Positions 49,908 through 60,680 are shown, numbered from the stretch's first letter. The stretch: DNA of 64,000 bases from Nautilus pompilius (GCA_018389105.1 JACATO010002451.1:3798501-3862500), one strand, 5' to 3'. The notes: a model not told the origin generated them from the letters alone. Translations and numbers: made by a program.

Positions 49908-50938
49908 CGTTAATACACAGAGTATCGGTTGTTGAAGTTTCCGTAATTAATTGTATTTCGCGTTTTGAAATCGGTGCAAAGGTCCATATAAAAGAGCAAC
50001 GGGAGCTGACGTATTTCTGAAACGCTCTCCCTAAATATATTTGAATTTGTATTCAGTAAAATGACTTCAACTTTGGTATTTCCGGACTTTATTTTCTAAA
50101 CATAATACCATGGTCTTGTCGTCGTCTGTAGAATCGAAGCGCCACAGTCTCATGCTGTCAGTGTTGAAGATCTACACGACCTGCAGTTAGTTGGTCAGCG
50201 GGACGTTACACGTCCCAGTTCCAAATATCTCGAAGGGTCGGGGACAAAGATTGAAAAGAAACTGATTTTGAGCTTAATATGGATGGCGCATACGGTATCT
50301 CCGTTAACACTCACAGTGGCAAGGCGATGCAGCGGATTAGCATAGATAGATCTCGAAGGAGACCGTCTCGAAAATGATGCCAACTAACGTTGCTGTTTTA
50401 TGTATAAAGTTACACCGATTTGAAAATATGATTGAAAATCTCGAAGAAAACCTATCACTAGTGCAGCATCACTGGCAAATGCTTTGGTTTGAAATATAAG
50501 AATTTCTATAGATTATGAAAGTTTGTTTTGAAAATTTATATGCATTACAAAACAATAATATTGAAATATAAAGTAAAAATATTTTGTTTAAAATTAGACA
50601 ATATATTAATACATATTTATTACGAAAGATTGTTTACTATGTATAAGAAAACATAATCAATAAAACAAAGTACAAATGCTTTGTTAAAATATAAAACAGG
50701 CTGCATTAATCACCAACGATTAACTATAAAAAATTCATACATAAAACCAAACATTAAAATAAACTAACAAATAAGTTTTAAGCAATAACATTTGTAAGAC
50801 AGGATATATTGATTACAAGCTATTGATTATACAGAATTTTGTAAAAAAAAAAATACATGTAAAAATAACAAACTTTAAAAATACCAAATCATAATGAAAT
50901 CACGTATAAATGATTAGGTTTTACATCTAGAAAATAAC
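48130..50938. repeat. AT-rich degenerate repeat domain, left part
   Basis: Loosely recurring motifs (ACAAATG then TTTGCTTTAAAATTTAAAA, and ATTAATTACCAACAATTGATT) appear through this stretch and again after 53,870. No gene was recognised. A (TA)n tract lies at 49878-49903. Confidence 0.5.
48749..49012. repeat. About 260-bp direct repeat, copy 1
   Basis: From AAGTACAAATGATTTGCTTT to CCAACAATTGATTA it matches 53934-54200 with only scattered differences. The two copies now lie on opposite sides of the DNA transposon at 50939-53870. Confidence 0.85.
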
Positions 50939-51214
50939 ACTAGGTAACAAAATTTCACTTTTGTCTTGTTTTTGGCCCCAAACCAAAAATTTACAGTTAT
51001 TTCCATCTAAACAAAATAGAAAAGTGATTTTGATCTAAAACTTTGCTTTTGTGGTTACAACAATGAATTTACACTCTTGCCTTATTTCGCTATAGTATGA
51101 GTTGCTATCGGTTTTCATGTCAGGTAAAGACCTTTGCAAAATCTCAATTGCTTATCTAATTGCTTTTGAAATGTTGCAAATAAGTTGTTAAGGCTAGTAC
51201 AGCCAAATTAGTCC

Positions 51215-51742
51215 TGTCAGGGGGTGTCAAAGGGAGTCAGGACCGTAGACAGCTCGCTTCGCGAGTGCGCAGGGGACGTAATTCACGATACACAAGAATT
51301 CCCCGGGTATACAGGAAACTTAGGAGGATCCGCACGCGCTCTAGGACAGCTAGGCGTTGAGCCGAGAAAACCGGACAGGAGGAGCTTAACGAAGCAGTTA
51401 GTAAGAAGCCCCCCTCGCCAGGACTGACAGCTAATAGCGGACACCTGTCATTCGGAAGGAAGGCGATGGATGACCCTCTAGGAAGACGCGTGTTAAAGAA
51501 GAAGATGACGCAACCATAGACGTTTTTCCCGTCATCCACCAGGAGCTATGAAAAGAGCACAGAAGCGGAGATGCTCTAATTGTGGTTCTTTCGTGATTCG
51601 ACTTGCGTCCTTGTCACGGTCATAAGACGACTTAGAACCTCGTTACCCCCTTGTTGAGTCAGTACTGTGTACGAGTTTAGTATCAGTCAGTAAACGTATT
51701 CAACCGAAGGTCGAAGTGTTTTCGTACCCCAGAAAAGATACA
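51215..51742. mobile_element. Solo LTR, 528 bp, nested in the DNA transposon
   Basis: Begins TGTCAGGGGGTGTC and ends AAAAGATACA, giving the canonical TG...CA termini. The four bases GTCC stand immediately before (51211-51214) and after (51743-51746), consistent with a target-site duplication. A 4-bp duplication suits Gypsy-type integrases, though 5 bp minus a mutation cannot be excluded. The body is far more GC-rich than its surroundings. No internal retroviral-type genes are present, so recombination between two LTRs probably removed them. Orientation is not certain. Confidence 0.8.
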
Positions 51743-51884
51743 GTCCACTCCAACATAAGTTAACACAATTAAAGAAAGACTAAGAATATTCTAGAGTACT
51801 GCTTGACAGTATAAAAGTTGGGGCTTGCAGACCACCAATCTGTTCTGTTTTGTCTGCCTGAGAAGACACATCACAAGAGGTTAA

Positions 51885-53634
51885 ATGGCATTAAGAGGCT
51901 GCAATCATTCTCCAGATGAATTCTGCTACATAGGTGGTCAATTCATCAAGACCAGAGCAAACAAGTTCTGTGACAGCATCTCGAAAAATGTGTGAAGCTT
52001 ACAAAGCATATTTTGGTGCGCCAGTAGGGGATCAAGACAAGACCTGGGCACCTCATTTTGTTTGTCAGCATTGCACGAGAATACTAGAAGGTAAGATAAC
52101 TATTATTTTTTCAAGAGTAAAATCCAATTAAGAATTAAAATAAAAATAAAATAAGTTTAACAGAAACTCATACTGTTGTTCTTTTGCAGGATGGCATAGA
52201 GGGGAAAACAGAGCCATGAAATTTGCTATTCCTAGAATATGGCGTGAACCTACTGATCACTCAACTAACTGCTTTTTCTGCATGGTGGATCCTTCCAAAC
52301 GCTGATCTGGGGAAAATGCAACTGCTGTTTTCTATCCAGACATTCCATCTTCCATTGCACCAGTACCGCACAGTGCTGATCTTCCTGTAACAGCTCCTAG
52401 AACAAGTCAACTATCAGAAGAAAGCAGCACGTCAGAAGATGAGGTAAACAAAGAGGAAGGCTTGACTTCACAGATACAGTTGTAGTTGGGAGGAATCCTT
52501 ACTACCCAAACCAAAGAGACGTCAATGACCTCATCAGGGATCTTGGTTTGACAAAGTCAAATGGTGAACTTTTGATTTCAAGGCTGAAGGAATGGGATTT
52601 ACTTGCTGGCAGTGTGAAAGTGTCCAGCCAAAGAAAACGTCACAAACATTTCTCCAGCTTCTTTGCAAAGGAGGAAAGGCTATGCTACTGCAATGATGTA
52701 TCAGGCTTGTTTGATGCTATTGGAATTGCTTGCAATGCAGATGAATGGAGACTCTTCATTGAGAGCTCCTCCAAAAGCCTGAAAGCTGTCCTTCTGCACA
52801 ATGGAAACAAGTATCCATCTCTGCCTCTTGCTCATTCTGTACATCTTAAGGAGGACTACAGCAGTGTAAAGCTTCTACTGGAAACTTTGAACTACAACAA
52901 GTATGGCTGGGAAGTTATTGGAGACTTCAAGATGGTGGCTTTCTTGATGGGACTGCAAGGAGGTTTTACCAAGAACCCCTGTTTTCTTTGCCTTTGGGAC
53001 AGTAGAGACAGAGCAGCACATTACCAGACAAAGCACTGGCCTCCAAGGACTGACACTACAGTGGGAGCACACAATATCAAACATGAGCCATTGGTGAATC
53101 CTCAAAAGGTTTTGTTTCCTCCACTACGCATCAAACTGGGTCTCATAAAACAATTTGTTACACCTCTTGACAAGGAGTCTGCTGCCTTCAAATATCTCCG
53201 ACACTTCTTTCCTAAGCTTTCAGAGGCAAAGGTGAAAGCTGGTATCTTCATTGGACCACAAGTAAGGGAAATTACGGAGTGTTCAGAATTTCTACAGCTC
53301 ACAGAAAAGGAGAAAAAAGCTTGGGAGTGTTTCATTGCTCTAGTATAACTATATGGAACTGGTTGAAGCTTTATTGAAAAGCTATGGTGAGATGGGCTGC
53401 AGAATGTCTTTGAAGGTTCATATCCTAGATGCTCACCTCAACAACTTCAAGGAGAATATGGGAGCATATTCAGAGGAACAAGGGGAGCGCTTCCACCAAG
53501 ATATAATGAACTTTGAACAGAGATATCAGGGATCCTTCAATGAAAACATGATGGGAGACTACATTTGGGGGCTCATACGTGAAAGTGATGTGTTGTATTC
53601 ACGCAAATCAAGAAAAACTGTTCATTTTTAATCC
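51885..53634 (+). pseudogene. Transposon-borne transposase-like gene, nearly complete
   Basis: ATG at 51885 opens MALRGCNHSPDEFCYIGGQF. A frame change near 51980 leads to CEAYKAYFGAPVGDQDKTWA and VCQHCTRILEG. A 99-bp GT-AG intron (52091-52189) restores WHRGENRAMKFAIPRIWREP and then NCFFCMVDP. The paired Cys/His residues suggest an N-terminal zinc-binding module. A TGA sits after DPSKR (near 52303), another frame change lies near 52470, and a third near 53346. Between them a 266-codon frame reads LCYCNDVSGLFDAIG, AVLLHNGNKYPSLPLAHSVH, EVIGDFKMVAFLMGLQGGFT and PCFLCLWDSRDRA. The end reads MGAYSEEQGERFHQDIMNFE and MMGDYIWGLIRESD, then stops. The same architecture recurs in many uncharacterised proteins of arthropods, cnidarians and fish. 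Location between TIRs supports a transposase role, which is inferred. Confidence 0.72.
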
Positions 53635-53870
53635 TAAAAATTAGTTGCAGAAGTTTTAAAATAAATTTTTGTCATTTGAATTTATGTTTTTTGTTTTCTG
53701 TCCAAAAATGGTGAAAATGGTGAAATTTAGCTGTTTTGGGGCAAAAAAATCATTCTAAAAGCCACAAAAGCAAAGTTTGACAGGAATAATGGACATTTTC
53801 TATTGTTTTACAATGAAAAGAGTTGGAAAATAACATTTGCTTGTCAAACACAAAAATCGTGTTACATAGT

Positions 53871-55030
53871 ATAATATATTAAACAGCCATTTGATCATGC
53901 AATAGCTATATATAAACAAAAACAATAATAATAAACTAAGTACAAATGATTTGCTTTAAAATTCAAAACATAAGTATTGATGCACAATTATATATTTTAA
54001 AAATCATTTATATTTTAGCTAATAAAAAATACCAAATACCAATGTTTTCATTTATAATTTGTAATGTTATTAATTATCAATAATAAAGTTTACAATGTTT
54101 ATTTGTATAACAATAAGCTTAACATAAAATTATCAAATAGAAACGTAGTTTCAAATTTGAAAAAAATATTTAATTACCAACAATTGATTATACAAAAATA
54201 AAAAAAAAACAAATATAAATATTTTGGTTTAATATTTAACACTAAATACACTGACTTAGAACAAAAAATTTATACATATAACAAAACTAAAAATAAATAA
54301 ACCAAGTACAATATTCATTACGACCGATTGAAATTACAAAATATTTATTTTTTAAAAATATCAAGAAAAGAATATGTTTTAAAATTAAACACAATATATA
54401 TTGATCACGAACGATTAATTATAACAAATGTATATATAAAATAGCATATATATACAAAGATTTTCGTCTAAAATTTATGAAATAACGTGGGGATTATGAA
54501 CAAGTTAGCCTACAACGTTTACATATAAAATAAAGACAAATGAAAATATTAAATAAAAATGTTTTGGTTTCAAATGAAAAGGCAGAATATAATGATTACG
54601 AATTATTGACTATACAAAATTAATTTATATGTAACTAAAATAATAAGAAAAAATAGGTGGCTTTCAATATAGCACAGTATCCATTAATTACCAAATGACA
54701 GAGTAAGTAAAAATATTTTACAAAAAACAACAATATACCAATAATGAACGATTTCAAATTATATATAAAACAAAAACTACCAATAGTTAAATAGCAAAAA
54801 AAATTTGTTTGCTTAAAATTTAAGATAAAATACAATGATCATAAAAAATTAAGTATACATTGTTTATACATATAGCAAAAATAATATAAAATAATGACAG
54901 TATATAATAATACAAAATGGATTTTAGCAAGTTAATATATGTAACAAAAGGCACTAACTTTAAAAGTACCGACTACAATTGTTTTGGATTAAAATAGAAT
55001 ATTTATACAACGTAAAGTTGTGTATACAAA
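53871..55030. repeat. AT-rich degenerate repeat domain, right part
   Basis: Continues the repeat domain interrupted at 50,938. Motifs such as TTTCAAATTTGAAAAAA and ATTAATTATA recur. No gene was recognised. Confidence 0.5.
53934..54200. repeat. About 260-bp direct repeat, copy 2
   Basis: Second copy of the segment at 48749-49012 (offset about 5,185 bases). It begins 64 bases beyond the right end of the DNA transposon. Confidence 0.85.
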
Positions 55031-55399
55031 AATTCTGTGGCTTTTTTCCAGGAAAATGGTACCAGAACTCTCATATCTATAATATCTTTTCCAGTGGTTA
55101 CTCCATCTAACCCTTGACCATCCCAATCTAAGAGAGGTACCTCTTATGAATTTTTAAAATTTTCCACGTAACAAATAAGCGATAAGTTGTAATGAAAATT
55201 TTTTAAATTTCCTTAATACTATAATTAATTAGTATTTGCTTATTTGACTTGTTTGTTGGATCAAATCGGATGAGTAGTGGGTGGGCCAACCATTCAGCTA
55301 AGCATCAGTACATAGTAAATCAGTGAAGACCCTGCCGTGTAATTATTAAATTCATATGGGAGACAACCCCTCTCTCTCTCCGGCTTTTGAAAACAGGAA

Positions 55400-55640
55400 C
55401 TAAGCGCCTAATCTTTTCTGAAGAGGCAACAGTGCGGTTGGTACTTTCTTACTTTGCAGATATTCGCGAAATCCTCCAAGTATTTGTCTTTCAGTCAATC
55501 TAAATCTTCTACACAAGTTCTGAATTTCAGCTTCATCGTAAGCTAAACGTTGCCGGCCATCTTCCGGCCAATATCGATGGTGTAACACCCAGCCCAGCCC
55601 ATTCTGGTACATAATCTGTCGTCGCCACGCACTAAACCTG
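55400..55640 (-). pseudogene. hAT-type transposase fragment
   Basis: The minus strand reads LHHRYWPEDGRQRLAYDEAE, then IQNLCRRFRLTERQILGGFR and EYLQSKKVPTALLPLQ. The pattern of short helical text with GFREY resembles the segment before the C-terminal dimerisation motif in hAT-derived host proteins. Only about 70 codons remain and no SAECER-like motif follows. A genuine but unrelated exon cannot be excluded. Confidence 0.4.
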
Positions 55641-55649
55641 ATCTTATCT

Positions 55650-57460
55650 TTTCGATAGATCGCTCTAACCCTTGATGGAACTCTCCAGGATTTATGGGAG
55701 GACAGGTGCTGTATCTATTTGATGAAACGAGGCATTATTAAATCTAATTACGCGACCCTTTCTTCCCCCATCGACAGGAATCAAGGACTCTCCCTAGCAG
55801 GCAGAGTTTACCCCTAACCGCTGCAGCTTTTAAAACGGGAACCACGGGCCATCGACTGTTATCCCGGCAGTGGAGGGTTACACCAAACTCACAAACGGAC
55901 ATTTATTTCTGTAAAGCGAATGCAAGTAAATAGGGCAGTAAAACCCCTAGTTAAATAAAACGGGAGGATGGAGTTCATTAGGTAAACCATGTGACGAATT
56001 GACCAGATAACTACAAAGAACAGTGTACTTAGCTTTTGCTGCCGGCCGACTCCAGCATCAAACCATCGACGCTTCCGAACTTCGCTCGTAGGCACCGGCC
56101 ATTTCCTTGTCCGGAGTACGAGACCTTCCAGTCTGTTAGGAGATAAACATGAACGTCAGCAAAGTAGGAAAAAAGAGAAAAACTAGCAGAAGAATTTGTT
56201 CTGACGAAATTAATTTACCGCGTCTCATCCGAGAACAGACCGGATATTTTTGTTCCCTCTGATCTGTTGAAATAACCGCCCATGCATCTTCTAAGGACGA
56301 AAGAAGAATGGATCCAATCGCCGCCCGATCAATGGATGCCGGTAATCCAGGCAGCTGTCCGAAGACGGGTTCGATTCGATCCATATAAACGTTCAGCAGC
56401 CAATCGATCAGGTGTAGGATTATTGGAAAATTACGCGACGGGGAAGAGAAGTTTGTATTGCGCGCATTCGGCGAGTTGTTGATATATTTCTTTTATCGCA
56501 GCAGCTGAACGTTAAGGGTTAAAGTTGGTAATTCCCTAAACCCCCCCTTTTTGTTTTTAATCACGTAGCTTCGTTCGCCAGTTTTTACCTGATATTATCT
56601 TTGTTTTTTTTTTATTGTTATTGAAATAACATCAGACTTAAATAACGGGAGTAAAGGGCAGCTATCTATTGTTGAGGATCTGGTTGACATGGGAGGTAAC
56701 TCGTACTGCCCTCTCCCACCACAACTGCAATCGTGTACGACGACGTTTCAAATAAAACGATGATAAACAACAACGTCTGCGTTCTCTTTGGCGTGGGGGG
56801 GGGAGGAGGGGTCGAGTACGGAAATCCGCTTTGATGTCCCCCTTCGGTCATGACGGCGGTGCTCCAGCGGTCGCGTTGAGGCGAGAAGAGCGCTGCTCGA
56901 TCCACCACCGCTAGAGGGCACCATTAAATCACGTACACACAACATCCTTACAGGAACAAGGGGAGCTAACCCCCGCGTGACGGAGCATATTTCCCGTTGT
57001 AATACGTTCCGGATATTTATTTCGTCGTTTAAAAGGGGTTCTCAATAAAGTTACAAGTCCAACTATTACAGGAACATAATTATAAACCAGTTATTTGGGA
57101 TTATACTTTCTAATTCCGTAAATAAATTATGTAGAAGTTTGGAGTAATTCTGAGCTTCAAACAATTAAATAAATAGGTATTTTTTTATTTTTAAAAAACT
57201 AATATAAAAATGATCAACAAACAATAATAATAACGATAATAATAATAACAGTAATAATAATAATAAATGTTATAACATAAATTCGGGAATGGGAATTAAT
57301 TTCGTGAGCCACGACATTAAATGTCCGATTCTTGTTAATAACCGCTGCGTCCGGTATACGCCATTAGTTCGTCGCCTTGGCAACGCCTTCAAATCACAAA
57401 GCCATTGTTACGTTGAGCATCACCGAATACCCGACCGTTAACTCCCTCAGAGTTCTTCTG
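55650..57460. other. Interval with no gene assigned
   Basis: Mixed composition. Minus frames at 56136-56384 and 56666-56945 are open but low in complexity or without domains. An (AAT)n tract lies at about 57225-57267. Confidence 0.35.
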
Positions 57461-57466
57461 TTCAAA

Positions 57467-57554
57467 CTGTTTGTAAATGAGAATAAAGGGGCTGATGATG
57501 TACAGCTCCCCCCCTGTTTGTAAATGAGAATAAAGGGGCTGATGATGTACAGCT
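57467..57554. repeat. 41-bp sequence duplicated in tandem, 47-bp period
   Basis: CTGTTTGTAAATGAGAATAA with its continuation to TGTACAGCT occurs at 57467-57507 and again, identically, at 57514-57554. CCCCCC-like bases separate them. Identity indicates a very recent event. Confidence 0.95.
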
Positions 57555-57663
57555 TTTTTTTCTAATTAATTTCTTTTTTTTTTTTTAAAAAAAAGATAAT
57601 TAGTTTATCAATAACGATAATATTTTTAAAAGGTAGACAGACAGTCAGCAAACTTCTCACTAC

Positions 57664-57772
57664 CTTTTCCGGGCTTGGAAACTAAGTCCCGGCAGTTCTG
57701 AGGAACAACACCAAGGGATGCGCAGGGAGCTGCTGGGGGCTCATAAAGCCGGCGGCCTTTAACTTCACACCA
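57664..57772 (-). CDS. Candidate exon of an unknown gene
   Basis: On the minus strand an acceptor (ATTCTACTTTCAG) is followed by 109 GC-rich bases and a donor (GGAAAAG|GTAGTG). The open frame reads WCEVKGRRLYEPPAAPCASL, then GVVPQNCRDLVSKPGK. Three Cys residues could suggest an extracellular module. No family is recognised. It lies downstream of the TRAPPC9-like stop and would belong to a different gene. Its entry phase (0) does not fit the exit phase of the candidate exon at 58452-58633. Confidence 0.3.
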
Positions 57773-58451
57773 CTGAAAGTAGAATAGACAGTCAGTCAGC
57801 CCGGAGTATTTATGAATAGCTACAACAAAACCCACCGTCCACAGCAGGATGTCGTTCTAAGAGAAATCGAAATTCTCACCTTTTCTGATGGTTCCGCCCT
57901 CTCTTTATGGCGTGTCCATGGCGACCAGGTTACGTCACAAACGACTTTATTATTCAAATATCGTCGTCGAAGTATTTAACCCTTCTTCATCCGTCACGCG
58001 TAATAAAAATGAAAATACCATTCGTATTATTTACATTTATGGTGAAATAGATACAAGGGACTGACATAGGGGGGGTGGTGTTTAAGACGGATTGTATTTT
58101 TAGTATTGATAGAGAATTTATTCCAAAATATCGTAATTTCTCAGAAAAAATGGAGCGAAATTGGTCATAAGTGCACTGTTATCGAAGACAAGACTTGTGT
58201 GTTCTCCCGGAGAATTCTCTAATATATCTGTGTACTTTTAGAAAGATTTCTGAGATATAACAATTCTTGTTTTCCTTTACAAGATGCTAATTTAGAAAGA
58301 GTGCTTCACATTAGTTAATATGATTATCAGTCTCTCTCTCATCCCTACTTTTGGAATAAATAATACCTGGGTGGGAGGTCAGGTCGCTTCATGATGAAAA
58401 CAGGTTTGTTCGCTGCTGCAGGCGAATCAAATCAAAAGATCCTCTCATTAC

Positions 58452-58633
58452 CAGATGCGAGACAAAAGCCAGGTGAAAACTCGTAGTACAGCCCTCCGAA
58501 GAATCCACCATACCGCTTGTCCATAAAAACTTTGGGATGCATACTCTTGGAAAATGACTTGGTACACATTAAGCAAACACTGCTGCTGCCCTTACCACTG
58601 CATAAGTTACTGGGAGACAACTCTACCAGATCC
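58452..58633 (-). CDS. Candidate exon of an unknown gene (contains KR-YGGF)
   Basis: On the minus strand an acceptor (CTGTTTTTAG) is followed by 182 coding-like bases and a donor (CATCTG|GTAATG). The frame reads DLVELSPSNLCSGKGSSSVC, LMCTKSFSKSMHPKVFMDKR and YGGFFGGLYYEFSPGFCLAS. The exon enters after one base and exits after one base. It has a CxxC pair and two further Cys. The dibasic KR followed by YGGF resembles the layout of opioid-type peptides, but there is a single copy, no signal peptide here and no C-terminal dibasic site, so the resemblance is probably chance. No family was recognised. Confidence 0.4.
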
Positions 58634-58639
58634 CTAAAA

Positions 58640-59920
58640 ACAGAGTATCAACTATTACTCAGCTTTGTTGAAGTTTTGACAAAATCAGCAAAAGTTCATT
58701 TTTTTTCTTCTTCCATTACTTCTAGAGTTTTACCCTCATTAAACAAATACACTAGCAGTAACCAAAATTTTTAAAAAGTATCAGCCTAATTGGGCCCTGT
58801 GCTCTTAAAAGCAGACTTGTCAGCTTTAATAATTTTTAGAAGTAGACTTCTACCTATACAAGCTCAATAATTAATTTTGAAATATATATATATATACAGC
58901 GAACAATATTTAACATATGTTAGTGAAGGCTACATTTTATTTACCTTTGTTGTTTCATTATAGAAACTCTGTCAAGTTCTGGATGAGTGTTCTACCTTTA
59001 TTTCTACGACCTAAAAATATACATGTGAATAAAACTACAATTATGTGGTTATTTATTTAACTTGCAAGAAACGAAGTTAATGCAGTATCCTATGTAAAGA
59101 GGTTTCATCTTTAAAATGATTTATTCCTTGCTGAATTATCACTAAGTTGTCTCAAAGATTAATAATGCCTTCATTTTCATATCTTCAGGTGTAAAAAGTT
59201 CTGAGTTCTTTAAATTATAATTGCATTCAATGATTAAGCGGCAAGACGCGTTGACATTAAGGGTGTAAATATATCAGTTATTTTGATATCCTTCTCAAAA
59301 GTAATTATCTTCCCTTTGTAATAGTGTTCTCAAATGATTTACCACCTTTTCACAGCCAAGTTGTGGCGGGGGGTCAAAGTAATAATACTGAGAAAGAGTA
59401 AATATCACCATGAATACCATCTGTGCCATGCATTAAGGATTTTTGGAGCCAGGACAAAATTTAATGCAATTTTTTGTTGTTGTTTTTTTTTCTAAATTGC
59501 TTTAATAAGTATTTCAACCTCTTTGGCAGCCAACATCAGCATCACATTAGGACAGACAGCTGCTGTGCCTCTCGTATTTCCCGCTGACAGTTGGCTTACA
59601 ATGGAGGATAATAGTCAAGTCAAGCACTGAAGCTAATTTTTTCAGAATGCTACTGATTATTTTTGCTGATGTTTTGTGTTGTAATAACGAATTCCCTGCT
59701 CTTTAAGTTTGAAATTTCTGCAACAAGGTAAATGTTTTATACTATTTTGCTGGGTGCATGTGACCCCCTTTTTTTTTGTAATGCAGCATATTCTCAATGA
59801 TTTGTGCAACAAGTGTATTCATGTTTGTCATCATCACGTCTCCCCAGCTCTAAGCTACAAGATGAGGAGCTGTGTGTTTACATACTGAGTGGCTTGAACA
59901 ACCACTTCTGAACACAGGAA
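58640..59920. other. Interval with no gene assigned
   Basis: AT-rich with a short (TA)n at 58884-58896. A short frame near 59527-59630 (plus: ANISITLGQTAAVPLVFPAD) follows an acceptor-like TTTGGCAG, but it has no donor or neighbouring exon and is not called. Confidence 0.35.
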
Positions 59921-59924
59921 ACTA

Positions 59925-60080
59925 TAAGCAAAAGTCCCCACTCTTCATTTTCAGATAAGGAAGGAAACCAGAGCACCCAGAAAAACCTGCCACCAAACTG
60001 AGCCAGTACTGACAGGGACTGAACTCGGGCTCTCAACCTTAGCAGTCCAGTAAAAGATTATCTCACTGCCTGTTTGTCAT
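59925..60080 (-). mobile_element. tRNA-derived SINE
   Basis: On the minus strand an A-box-like CAGGCAGTGAGATAATC is followed by GAGCCCGAGTTCAGTCCC, a B-box-like segment. Next come GGGTGCTCTGGTTTCC and TTCCTTATCTGAAAATGAA. The last block matches the SINE at 23.87 kb. The acceptor stem of a functional tRNA is absent. Confidence 0.65.
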
Positions 60081-60435
60081 ATAATATATTTTAATAAATC
60101 TGAAATCTGTCAATAAGTCATGCAGAATGAAAGACTTAGATAAGCAAGCTCAGATTATTTTAAAAAGGCATATGTCACATCACTATTTTTGCTGCTGGAA
60201 TTAATTTAAAGAAAAATTTGTATAATAAAAGTTTTTAAATAGTTTTCATAAAATCTCTATAAGCCCATCAACTGCAACAGCCGAGCAAACCGTTAACTCT
60301 CTATACATCTTTCCCTATTCTCAAATAAAAAACTTCACTACAAATGCACTTAATAACAGTTTAATTAATGTTACCAATACAATTATTTACAATCCCTCAT
60401 TTTATTTTCTACACACAAAACTGTGGCAGTCATGC

Positions 60436-60441
60436 TTTAAT
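60436..60441 (-). terminator. Candidate poly(A) signal (ATTAAA) of TRAPPC9-like gene
   Basis: On the minus strand ATTAAA occurs 39 bases after the TAG stop at 60480. It is the common variant of the poly(A) hexamer. Confidence 0.4.
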
Positions 60442-60479
60442 AAAACAGAAAACTTGCAATTATTTTCTGCTCTCCAAGA

Positions 60480-60680
60480 CTACAAGTCTTCAGTATCATC
60501 ACAGGCATCCTTAACATTGATGTGCGTGACTGGCATACATCTCCAAACAAAGGTCCCCTCCTGTCTGCCTCTCTTCAAACAATCTGTTCTTTCATATGTA
60601 CATGTAATGTCTAACTTGTACAGTCCAGCATAATAGAAAACAAAAGAACAGTTGTGGCTCACCCTTTCACCCCTCAAAAC
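60480..60680 (-). CDS. TRAPPC9: TRAPPC9-like terminal exon
   Basis: Acceptor TTTTTTCCCAG on the minus strand. The frame reads VLRGERVSHNCSFVFYYAGL, YKLDITCTYERTDCLKRGRQ, GTFVWRCMPVTHINVKD, and ends ACDDTEDL-stop. It has 66 codons plus TAG and enters in phase 0. Confidence 0.82.
   Translation of the reverse strand, partial: VLRGERVSHNCSFVFYYAGLYKLDITCTYERTDCLKRGRQEGTFVWRCMPVTHINVKDACDDTEDL

Larger units (their letters stand above)
50939..53870 (+). mobile_element. 2.9-kb DNA transposon with long imperfect TIRs
   Basis: The left end reads ACTAGGTAACAAAATTT at 50939. The right end read on the minus strand is ACTATGTAACACGATTT, ending at 53870. Both ends continue with a GCCCCAAA/GCCCCAAAAC segment and share the subterminal AACTTTGCTTTTGTGG (left near 51040, right near 53765). 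The inverted repeats are about 130-170 bases long and imperfect. Between them lies a transposase-like gene on + and a nested solo LTR. No clear target-site duplication was found. The superfamily could not be named. Confidence 0.7.

Noticed and set aside
52875..53335. Minus-strand genes within the transposase-like region
   Set aside because: They are antisense shadows of the conserved plus-strand frame.
56666..56945. Minus-strand genes near the G-rich tract at 56790-56815
   Set aside because: Low-complexity Pro/Ser-rich translations with no family resemblance and no splice support.
58432..58620. Opioid-type neuropeptide precursor
   Set aside because: Only one YGGF follows a KR. There is no signal peptide, no second copy and no C-terminal cleavage site, and the motif sits within an exon that continues in frame with hydrophobic sequence. 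It is kept as an unknown exon with a note.
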